This document shows, piece by piece, positions 57,499 through 64,000 of a stretch of DNA of 64,000 nucleotides. The notes beneath the pieces are model-generated. The model worked only from the letters and a program-made list of their open reading frames with translations, did not search any database and was not told the DNA's origin. Origin of the DNA: Bacteroidales bacterium (GTDB taxonomy: Bacteria; Bacteroidota; Bacteroidia; Bacteroidales; F082); the NCBI GenBank assembly GCA_023229245.1, contig JALNZU010000019.1, positions 1-64,000 of the forward strand. The letters are read 5' to 3'. Made by a program: the position numbers and the translations under genes. Every line of letters begins with the position of its first letter. Position 1 is the stretch's first letter.

Positions 57499-57511
57499 TT
57501 ATCTTTGTCCC

Positions 57512-57925
57512 ATGAAAACATTTGAAGATTATGCTCAGGTTTTCTGTGACGAAGATTTTTGCATTCAATTCATAAGACGCCTTAAGGAAGAATCGGGAAT
57601 CATTTGCCCAAAATGCGATAACCATACGCATTACTGGAAAAAGGATAAAAAGAAGTTTGAATGCAAGAAATGTACTCACAGAACTTCATTAAAAAAAGGG
57701 ACGGTGATGGAAAACAGCAACTTACCTTTAAGGTATTGGTTTTTAGTTATTGCCTATCTGAGCATGAATAATAATGGCATTTCGGCTCTCCAGGTTCAGA
57801 AAGAGCTTCAGCATAATCGCTACGAACCTGTTTTACGAATGGTAAAAAAGGTGAAGCTACTCCCCGACAACGATCTTCTTAAACAAAGCATCATTCGATA
57901 TATACACAACACTTATAAAAGTTAA
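57512..57925 (+). CDS. IS1595-type zinc-ribbon protein lacking the DDE domain
   Basis: The 137 residues match the N-terminal part of IS1595/ISXO2-type transposases: a zinc ribbon CPKCDNH ... CKKCTHRTS, then KKGTVMENSNLPLRYWF and ISALQVQKELQHNRYEPVLRMVKKVK. The DDE catalytic part that should follow is missing; after LLPDNDLLKQSII the frame ends cleanly, 12 bp before the ATPase start. No IS ends are visible. It may be a truncated element or a domesticated DNA-binding regulator of the set it heads. Confidence 0.8.
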   Translation: MKTFEDYAQVFCDEDFCIQFIRRLKEESGIICPKCDNHTHYWKKDKKKFECKKCTHRTSLKKGTVMENSNLPLRYWFLVIAYLSMNNNGISALQVQKELQHNRYEPVLRMVKKVKLLPDNDLLKQSIIRYIHNTYKS

Positions 57926-57937
57926 AAATATAATAGC

Positions 57938-58693
57938 ATGGATTCTATTAAGATACACGTTGACTGGTTTGATGAGCTCCTCCCTGACGGTTTACCTTTG
58001 AAAACTTCCACAGTCATCACCGGGCCTGGTGGTTCAGGCAAACCACTGATAGGTGAATATATGATGTCTTCCTGGTTGAAAAACGGAGGTAGCGTCATAC
58101 TCATATCATTGCAATACCCAAATACAGAGTTTGTTACAGAAAGTGCAAAAAACCTTACCGGCATCAACCTCAAGGACTACGAAAAAAACATTGTTTTTGT
58201 TCAGCTCAAAACAGAAATAGAGGGAGTGGAGCAGATAAGTCCGCAGCTTTTTCATGCCAACCTGGTGAAACCCGAGGTATGGGGGCAAATAATTGATTTG
58301 ACTAACAATCAGTTGCCTAAACAAAATCCGGGAATACTCCTCTTTGTTTCTGCCTTGAATATCTTGCTTTTCTCACCGACCTATGGAGATCAGGTGTTTG
58401 ATACCATAAAACAAACCATCAGACAAAACAAGGAATTGAGTTATCTATTTGCAGTAAGCACTACGGCCAAAAAAGAAAAAATAGCAGAATTAGAGCTGCT
58501 GGCTGATAATCTGATTCGTTCTTACAGCGAAAAAAATCCTTTCAAATTGTTTATGGCGATCGAAAGGATTAAAAAAGGAGACTTCCTATCCAAAACCATT
58601 CAAATTCCTGTCTCCGCCGATACCTTGAACCATATCAAAAAACTGGCTGAACATAGTCGGAAAAGAGTCATTCCAATTATTTCCAAAATATAA
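57938..58693 (+). CDS. RecA/KaiC-like ATPase with altered nucleotide motifs
   Basis: A 251-residue protein beginning IHVDWFDELLPDGLPLKTSTVITGPGGSGKP; the P-loop ends GKP where GKT/S is needed to hold Mg-ATP. Walker B reads ILLFVSALN without the usual Asp. The rest follows the KaiC/RadA-like single-domain plan (GEYMMSSWLKNGGSVILISLQ and so on). It may bind but not hydrolyse nucleotide, or act through a partner. It sits between two zinc-ribbon genes with close spacing. Confidence 0.75.
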   Translation: MDSIKIHVDWFDELLPDGLPLKTSTVITGPGGSGKPLIGEYMMSSWLKNGGSVILISLQYPNTEFVTESAKNLTGINLKDYEKNIVFVQLKTEIEGVEQISPQLFHANLVKPEVWGQIIDLTNNQLPKQNPGILLFVSALNILLFSPTYGDQVFDTIKQTIRQNKELSYLFAVSTTAKKEKIAELELLADNLIRSYSEKNPFKLFMAIERIKKGDFLSKTIQIPVSADTLNHIKKLAEHSRKRVIPIISKI

Positions 58694-58695
58694 AT

Positions 58696-58986
58696 ATGAT
58701 TTCTAAAAAAATAACACCTATGAAATTTCAAACCCATGATTCCGTACCTAAAAAAAGGATTATCCAAGAAAGTGGAGAAGGACTTGGTCTAAAAGGTGGG
58801 CATGGTAGAAACAAAGGAGGTGTCTATGGTCCGGGTGGTTTTTGTATATGTGCAAAATGTAACACAAAAGTACCGCATAAAACAGGGATGAAATGCACGG
58901 ATTCAAAATGCCCTGAATGCGGACATACTATGATACGAGAAGAATTATTAGTTGAAAAAAGAAATAAAATCCGGGAAAAACTGTAA
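58696..58986 (+). CDS. Small zinc-ribbon protein of GPGGxCxC type
   Basis: The 96-residue protein has an N-terminal tail, a Gly-rich GLGLKGGHGRNKGGVYGPGG segment, and a ribbon CICAKC ... KCTDSKCPECGH. The GPGG-CxCxxC-VPHK pattern recalls small proteins beside Mrp/NifX-type genes in anaerobes and archaea. The start follows the ATPase stop by 2 bp; M9 (58720) is an alternative start. It may bind metal or nucleic acid. Confidence 0.7.
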   Translation: MISKKITPMKFQTHDSVPKKRIIQESGEGLGLKGGHGRNKGGVYGPGGFCICAKCNTKVPHKTGMKCTDSKCPECGHTMIREELLVEKRNKIREKL

Positions 58987-59027
58987 ACATCACGAATTAT
59001 CCGAAATGAATCCTCAAATAAAGAAAA

Positions 59028-59966
59028 ATGTATAAATATCTCTTCGGACCGGTACCTTCACGCAGGCTAGGAATGTCGTTAGGTATAGATTTAGTTCCCA
59101 AAAAGGTTTGCTCATTGGATTGCGTGTATTGTGAGGTAGGGAAAACCACAAAATTAACCACCGACAGGATGGAATATGTAATATATGAGAAAGTGATAAA
59201 TGAGCTAAAGCATTTTATGAACAGCTCTCCAAAATTGGATTTTATCACTTTTTCAGGTTCTGGCGAGCCTACGCTCAATAGCCGGATAGGTGATGTGTTG
59301 AAATTCATTAAATTCAATTACCCGAATATAAAGACGGCCCTTTTAACAAATGGCACACTTTTATTCAATAAAAAGTTGCGAGAAGAAATATCGGATACCG
59401 ACATCATTATGCCTTCGTTAGATGCGGTGAGCCAGAAAGCGTTTCAAAAAATAAATCGACCTCATCATCAGCTTTCAATAGATCAATATATCCAGGGTCT
59501 TGTTGATCTACGAAAAGAATATAAGGGCAAGATCTGGCTGGAGATATTATTTTTAAAGGGATATAACGATTCAGTGGAAGAGGTAACCAACCTAAAGGAA
59601 GCTATCTTGCAAATCAAGCCTGACAGTATTCAGTTGAATACACTAGACAGGCCCGGGACTGTAGAAGGATTGATTCCTCTTTCATTACAAGAGCTACAAA
59701 ATATTATCCACTTTTGGGATTTGCCTAATGCCGAAATCATTATCAGTCAGCCAGATCGAACAACCATAGAATCATACCGTAAGGATATTGAATCAGCTAT
59801 TTTGGAAACGATCTCACGAAGGCCCTGTACCCTGGAGGATTTACAACAAATTCTGGGTATTCATATCAATGAAATCAATAAGTACCTTGGGACTTTGGAA
59901 GCGGAACAAAAAATTACAACAAGAACACTGCAAAGAGGTGTATTTTACGAACTCAAACATAAATAA
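59028..59966 (+). CDS. Radical SAM protein
   Basis: A 312-residue enzyme: the opening GPVPSRRLGMSLGIDLVPKK leads to the Fe-S motif CSLDCVYC (C28, C32, C35), SGSGEPTLN binds SAM, and a C-terminal winged-helix-like segment (TLEDLQQILGIHINEINKYLGTLEAEQ) follows. The family is common in anaerobes and archaea; substrates are unknown. The HTH tail suggests nucleic-acid contact or regulation. Confidence 0.88.
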   Translation: MYKYLFGPVPSRRLGMSLGIDLVPKKVCSLDCVYCEVGKTTKLTTDRMEYVIYEKVINELKHFMNSSPKLDFITFSGSGEPTLNSRIGDVLKFIKFNYPNIKTALLTNGTLLFNKKLREEISDTDIIMPSLDAVSQKAFQKINRPHHQLSIDQYIQGLVDLRKEYKGKIWLEILFLKGYNDSVEEVTNLKEAILQIKPDSIQLNTLDRPGTVEGLIPLSLQELQNIIHFWDLPNAEIIISQPDRTTIESYRKDIESAILETISRRPCTLEDLQQILGIHINEINKYLGTLEAEQKITTRTLQRGVFYELKHK

Positions 59967-60012
59967 CCATGTATTCTCCGTTAAGCATCATTTCACATAA
60001 TCTGATAGAACA

Positions 60013-60660
60013 ATGAGTCCGAAAATAGAAGCTTTTCAAAAATATGCAGTCGAGTATGATCAATGGTTCGAAGTAAATCCTTATGCTTTTCAGTCGGAAT
60101 TACTGGCCATTAAAAACCTCCTGCCGCATACAAAAAATGTAGTCGAGATTGGCATTGGTAGTGGAATGTTTGCCGTTCCTCTTGGTATCAGGGAAGGTAT
60201 AGATCCCTCGGATGTCATGTTGAAAAAAGCCAAGGATAGAGGCCTTAAAGTTCAAAAAGGCATAGCCGAAAAACTTCCCTACCCCAATTCATCCCTTAGC
60301 GGGATAATAATGATTACTACGATTTGTTTTGTAGATGACATCTATCTGACTTTTGAAGAAGCCTTTAGAGTCTTAAAACCAAATGGCTTTATCCTACTCG
60401 GTTTTGTGGATAAAAACAGTCCGATAGGTCAAGAATATCTTCAGTTTAAAGAAGAAAACGTATTTTATAAAGATGCATGTTTTTATAGTACGGAGGAAGT
60501 CTATGAAATCGTTCATCAGAGCGGCTTTATGGTAACAGAAACCAACCAGACTGTTTTTGGTAAAATCCATGGAATAAAGGAGATTCAACCGGCTATCAAA
60601 GGATTTGGTAAGGGAAGCTTTGTTGTCATAAAGGCAAAAAAAATAAATAAAAAAGACTAA
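60013..60660 (+). CDS. Class I SAM-dependent methyltransferase
   Basis: A 215-residue methyltransferase with motif I VVEIGIGSGMFAVPLG, the acidic EGIDPSDVMLKKAK, and the family turn FEEAFRVLKPNGFILLGFVDK. Substrate unknown. It ends the set that starts at 57512; the 46-bp gap after the radical SAM gene leaves room for no further gene. Confidence 0.88.
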   Translation: MSPKIEAFQKYAVEYDQWFEVNPYAFQSELLAIKNLLPHTKNVVEIGIGSGMFAVPLGIREGIDPSDVMLKKAKDRGLKVQKGIAEKLPYPNSSLSGIIMITTICFVDDIYLTFEEAFRVLKPNGFILLGFVDKNSPIGQEYLQFKEENVFYKDACFYSTEEVYEIVHQSGFMVTETNQTVFGKIHGIKEIQPAIKGFGKGSFVVIKAKKINKKD

Positions 60661-60994
60661 AGTATTGTTTTAAAACATATTAACTTGCTGTATGGATTAA
60701 ATCTTTCACCGCATAAAATGCATACACAAGGATTTTTTCTACGAATAAAAGGTCAAATGAGTATTTTAAGCTGATATCTAAATAGGTAACAATACGATCT
60801 TTAAGCAATCTTGAATTTCTAAAAAAAACAACTTCAGCGCTTCATGCTACACGTTACTTAGTAATATTAACAGAACATTAAGAGGAATTACCGTAGACGA
60901 TGAATCCTATCATCATATCATATATAGCAATGTTTAATCTTTGCAAAGCCAACATTAAAGATTAGCTTTGCAATAATGATAATTTTGCTTTCGG
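60661..60994. other. Intergenic region before the two-component genes
   Basis: No gene seen. It holds the inverted repeat at 60941-60973 and a TAATTTTG box at 60980-60987, 7 bp before the regulator start codon. Confidence 0.55.
60941..60973. promoter_or_regulatory. Inverted repeat upstream of the sigma-54 regulator
   Basis: TTGCAAAGC (60941-60949) and GCTTTGCAA (60965-60973) are perfect 9-bp arms 15 bp apart, ending 21 bp before the start codon. It may be an operator or the binding site of the regulator itself. Confidence 0.55.
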
Positions 60995-62356
60995 ATGAAA
61001 AACAGCAACATATTGATCATTGACGATAACAAAAGCATACTCAGTGCGTTAGAGCTTCTGTTACACCCATTGTGCAATGAAGTGCTCACCTCTTCCAATC
61101 CTAACCAGATCCCTTTTTTATTGGAGACCAAGCGGTTTGATGCCATCTTATTAGATATGAATTATTCGGCAGGCATCACCACCGGTAACGAGGGGCTGTA
61201 CTGGCTGAAGCGTATCCTGGAATATGATACTAGCAGCTCGGTTATCATGATCACAGCTTATGGTGATGTGGAATTAGCTGTACGTGCGATCAGGGAAGGT
61301 GCGGTAGATTTTGTGCTGAAGCCCTGGGATAACAGCAAACTCTTAGCTACCATCAATGCAGCCGTACAACTACGAAACTCGAGACGTGAAGTGAAAACCC
61401 TCAAAGAAAGGGAGCAAAACCTGAAAGCTGCTGTAAAAAAAGAGCGTCCTATAATTATTGGGCAGTCGCAGCGATTCAGAGAGGTGCTCGATTTGGTGGA
61501 CAAGGTAGCTAAAACCGATGCCAATGTGTTATTGACAGGCGAGAACGGTACAGGAAAAGAGGTTATTGCACGGGAAATACACCTGCAATCGTTGCGAAGC
61601 AATGAGGTGATGGTGAACGTGGATATAGGCTCATTATCGGAGACTCTTTTTGAGAGTGAGCTGTTTGGACATGTGAAGGGTGCTTTTACCGATGCCCGTG
61701 AAGACCGCGCAGGTAAGTTTGAGCTTGCAAAAGGAAGTACCTTGTTTTTGGATGAGATCGCAAATATCTCTCTGCCACTTCAGGCTAAACTACTGGTAGT
61801 CTTGCAAAACCGTGAGGTGGTTAGGGTGGGTTCCAATAAAAAAACACCGGTAGATATCCGCCTCATATGCGCTACCAACAGTAATATACAAGCAATGGTC
61901 AACGAAGGAAAATTCAGAGAAGACCTGCTTTACAGGATCAATACCATTCAGATTGAAATTCCGCCGCTACGCGAACGAATAGAAGATATCCCACTGTTAG
62001 CTGCTTTCTTCTTGGAAATCTATACCGCAAAATACAAAAAACAAGGCCTGAGATTTAGTCATGCATTGTTGGATAAGATGACCCGATACGACTGGCCGGG
62101 GAACGTGCGTGAATTACAACATTCGATTGAGAAAGCGGTCATACTGAGCGAGGGAAACACTCTTGCTCCCGATCACTTTCTGTTTTCAGGAACACGACAG
62201 AAAACAACAAGCCGGATACAAACACTTGAAGAAATGGAACAGCAAATGATAGAAGCCAGCATACGACAAAACAGTGGAAATATGAGTGCAGTAGCTTCGC
62301 AATTAGGTATCACACGGCAAACCCTCTATAATAAAATTAAGAAATACGGGCTTTAA
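60995..62356 (+). CDS. Sigma-54-dependent response regulator
   Basis: The 453-residue NtrC-type protein has a receiver domain (ILLDMNYSAG, phospho-acceptor Asp54), an AAA+ domain with GENGTGKE near 182, the sigma-54 contact loop GAFTDA near 229, and a Fis-type HTH at the C-terminus (GNMSAVASQLGITRQTLYNKIKK). It would open sigma-54 promoters when phosphorylated. It forms a pair with the kinase that starts 46 bp later. Confidence 0.95.
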   Translation: MKNSNILIIDDNKSILSALELLLHPLCNEVLTSSNPNQIPFLLETKRFDAILLDMNYSAGITTGNEGLYWLKRILEYDTSSSVIMITAYGDVELAVRAIREGAVDFVLKPWDNSKLLATINAAVQLRNSRREVKTLKEREQNLKAAVKKERPIIIGQSQRFREVLDLVDKVAKTDANVLLTGENGTGKEVIAREIHLQSLRSNEVMVNVDIGSLSETLFESELFGHVKGAFTDAREDRAGKFELAKGSTLFLDEIANISLPLQAKLLVVLQNREVVRVGSNKKTPVDIRLICATNSNIQAMVNEGKFREDLLYRINTIQIEIPPLRERIEDIPLLAAFFLEIYTAKYKKQGLRFSHALLDKMTRYDWPGNVRELQHSIEKAVILSEGNTLAPDHFLFSGTRQKTTSRIQTLEEMEQQMIEASIRQNSGNMSAVASQLGITRQTLYNKIKKYGL

Positions 62357-62402
62357 GATAATAAGCTCATACCTACCTCATTGACATCTCAGAACAAAGA
62401 AT

Positions 62403-63749
62403 ATGGCTTCCCGAAATCCAACCCTCCGTTTGACATTTAATATACTGCTGTTGGCTGCCTTCACAGCATGGATGGCGTATCATCTGATTTCGCTTTCATG
62501 GTATGCCATTATCCCGGCCTTAGGAATAGTCTGGATTTCATACAGGATTTTTAAACTGTTCAGACAATTGCACGAGAAAGTAACTTATTTTTTTAATGCG
62601 GTTGAAAATGAAGACTCTACCCTCTATTTTCCCGAAAATATCAGGCATAAGCCCACCAAAGAACTCAATCAGGGACTAAACCGCATGAATCAACTGATAC
62701 AGGATGTGAAGCTTAGAAACCATGAACAGGAACAGTTTTATGGCCTTCTATTAGAGCAGGTTGCAACAGGGATCATAGTGCTTGCGGAGAACGGCAGAAT
62801 ACTTCAAGCCAACTCACCGGCCAAAATATTGCTCAACTATCAGTCGCTGACACATATCGAACAACTTAAACGTGTGGACCCAACCCTGTATCAAGCTGTC
62901 TACCTGCTAAAAGAGCAAAGCCCACAACAGTTCGTGAAACTGCATACCGGCCCGATCACACGTAACCTATCGCTGCATGCCACTAGCTTCCAAAGACATG
63001 GAGAAAGGCTTCGCATCATATCCATACATGATATCAGCAACGAAATGGATGCGATCGAGATAGAGTCATGGCAAAAAATCATCCGGGTGCTGACACATGA
63101 AATAATGAACTCCATTGCACCCATCACTTCGTTGAGCGAAACCCTGTTGAGCTATTATACTGACGAACAAAACAAAGCTGACGTAAACAGAACAAAAAAT
63201 ACCATAAAAGGACTTGATGTCATTCGGGAAAGAGGAACAGGACTAATCCGTTTTGTGGAGTCCTACCGCACACTTACTAAGCTATCAAAACCTGTCATCA
63301 AACCTATTATGCTTCACACTTTTATAGAGAAGCTGATATCGTTACTAAAGGCTGAAGCTCAGACGAATCCCATCGATTTCATTTTGCAGATAGAGCCTGA
63401 GCTTTGCATTGAAGGCGATGAGGTGCAGTTGTCGCAGGCACTTATCAACCTGATCAAAAATGCCATGCAAGCCGTTGAATCAGTATCGGATGCCTGTATC
63501 TCAGTACAAGCAGTTTCGGGAGTAGATGGGTATTGCCGTGTGTTGATCACCGACAACGGACACGGTATTCCTGCCGAAATTATAGACCAAATCTTTGTGC
63601 CATTCTTCTCAACCCGTAAGAACGGATCCGGTATAGGCCTAAGCCTTACACGACAGATCATCCGAAACCACGGCGGAAAAATCGAAGTTAACTCCAGACA
63701 GGGGAGTACGACCTTTGTTGTGTATCTTCAAGCATCTTTCACTAACTAA
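62403..63749 (+). CDS. Membrane sensor histidine kinase
   Basis: A 448-residue kinase: two N-terminal membrane helices (TFNILLLAAFTAWMAYHL, WYAIIPALGIVWISY) with a very short external loop, a PAS-like region (QEQFYGLLLEQVATGIIVLAENGRI), an H-box LTHEIMNSIAP (His near 232), then the N-box NLIKNAMQAV, G1 DNGHGIP and G2 GSGIGLSLTRQI. Such a short loop suggests it senses membrane or internal signals. It should phosphorylate the regulator upstream. Confidence 0.94.
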   Translation: MASRNPTLRLTFNILLLAAFTAWMAYHLISLSWYAIIPALGIVWISYRIFKLFRQLHEKVTYFFNAVENEDSTLYFPENIRHKPTKELNQGLNRMNQLIQDVKLRNHEQEQFYGLLLEQVATGIIVLAENGRILQANSPAKILLNYQSLTHIEQLKRVDPTLYQAVYLLKEQSPQQFVKLHTGPITRNLSLHATSFQRHGERLRIISIHDISNEMDAIEIESWQKIIRVLTHEIMNSIAPITSLSETLLSYYTDEQNKADVNRTKNTIKGLDVIRERGTGLIRFVESYRTLTKLSKPVIKPIMLHTFIEKLISLLKAEAQTNPIDFILQIEPELCIEGDEVQLSQALINLIKNAMQAVESVSDACISVQAVSGVDGYCRVLITDNGHGIPAEIIDQIFVPFFSTRKNGSGIGLSLTRQIIRNHGGKIEVNSRQGSTTFVVYLQASFTN

Positions 63750-63793
63750 AGCAAAGCGCAGAAGACCGTATGCCAGCAAATTGTACCTTTCGG

Positions 63794-63829
63794 CCCTTCG
63801 ACAGGCTCAGGGACCTCAAGCTCAGGGCA
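63794..63829. repeat. REP-like palindrome
   Basis: GCCCTTCGACAGGCTCAGGG followed by an inverted partial copy (CTCAAGCTCAGGGC). Its TGAGCCTGTCGAAG core on the minus strand matches the TGAGCCCTGTCGAAG core of the CRISPR-region hairpins. Confidence 0.7.
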
Positions 63830-63886
63830 TCGCATTACTAATAAATCTTGTCCATTATCAACTGTCCATTATCAACTGTCAATTGC

Positions 63887-63964
63887 TCATTCATACCTCA
63901 ACGCTTCCACCGGATTTTTCAGCGTAGCTCCAAGAGACTTAATCACAAACCTCCCTTGTTCACT
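63887..63964 (-). pseudogene. Possible 3' end of an FtsX/MacB-like permease
   Basis: On the minus strand a frame reads FVIKSLGATLKNPVEALRYE then stop, the usual end of a MacB-type ABC transporter permease (xxNPVxxLRxE). An in-frame stop lies at 63965-63967, so the part upstream is broken by a frameshift or lost; the window ends 33 bp later. Confidence 0.35.
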
Positions 63965-64000
63965 TTAGCAAACAAAGCAGATTGGAATATCTTTGAACAA

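Overview
The window reads as chromosomal DNA of an uncultured member of the Bacteroidota. Evidence is the run of genes typical of that phylum (lipoprotein TPR protein, DUF4292 lipoprotein and EnvC-like M23 protein next to dut; prs-rplY-pth; YraN; S66 LD-carboxypeptidase; DUF3108; giant alpha-2-macroglobulin; GH3-like protein) and several promoter-like sites of the phylum's TTTG / TAnnTTTG form. I cannot name the genus.

Layout. (1) 0.3-14.5 kb: a very large, mosaic type I CRISPR region with about 185 repeats. Two repeat classes occur in three blocks (A1 2281-5079, B 5116-6474, A2 6543-14467). GC-rich hairpin (REP-like) sequences sit in spacer positions exactly at the block boundaries and on both sides of an AAA ATPase/DUF4143 gene (573-1760). 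Both repeat classes end in ATTGAAAC on the minus strand, so the array should be transcribed leftwards from a leader at 14468-14672. (2) 14.6-27.1 kb: an AT-rich type I-B-like cas locus, all on the minus strand: cas6b, a helical-repeat protein, a WYL regulator, cas6a, cas5, cas3, a cas8-like large subunit, cas7, cas4, a four-helix-bundle (S23/IVP-like) gene, cas1 and cas2. Three gaps in it are filled by 11-bp minisatellites. (3) 27.6-57.3 kb: housekeeping genes with higher GC: leuS-DUF3108-A2M, YraN, LD-carboxypeptidase, metG, a glycosyltransferase with a flippase-like membrane protein, ruvC, TPR-DUF4292-EnvC, dut, glyS, prs-rplY-pth, a LysE-type exporter, a GH3-like protein and an outer-membrane beta-barrel. 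(4) 57.5-60.7 kb: a compact set with its own promoter: transposase-derived zinc ribbon, RecA/KaiC-like ATPase with damaged nucleotide motifs, small zinc ribbon, radical SAM enzyme and methyltransferase. (5) 61-63.7 kb: a sigma-54-dependent response regulator with its histidine kinase, then a REP element and the 3' end of a permease-like gene at the edge.

How it works together. Cas1-Cas2-Cas4 would add spacers at the 14.4 kb end; Cas6a and/or Cas6b would cut the leftward pre-crRNA in its two repeat classes; Cas5-Cas7-Cas8 would form the surveillance complex and recruit Cas3. WYL proteins often control such loci. The most unusual items are the hairpins used as spacers at array junctions, the pairing of two repeat classes with two Cas6 proteins, a nuclease-like (DUF559-type) domain inserted in the leucyl-tRNA synthetase, and the radical SAM/ATPase/zinc-ribbon cluster. 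All names come from reading the sequence; no database search was possible.
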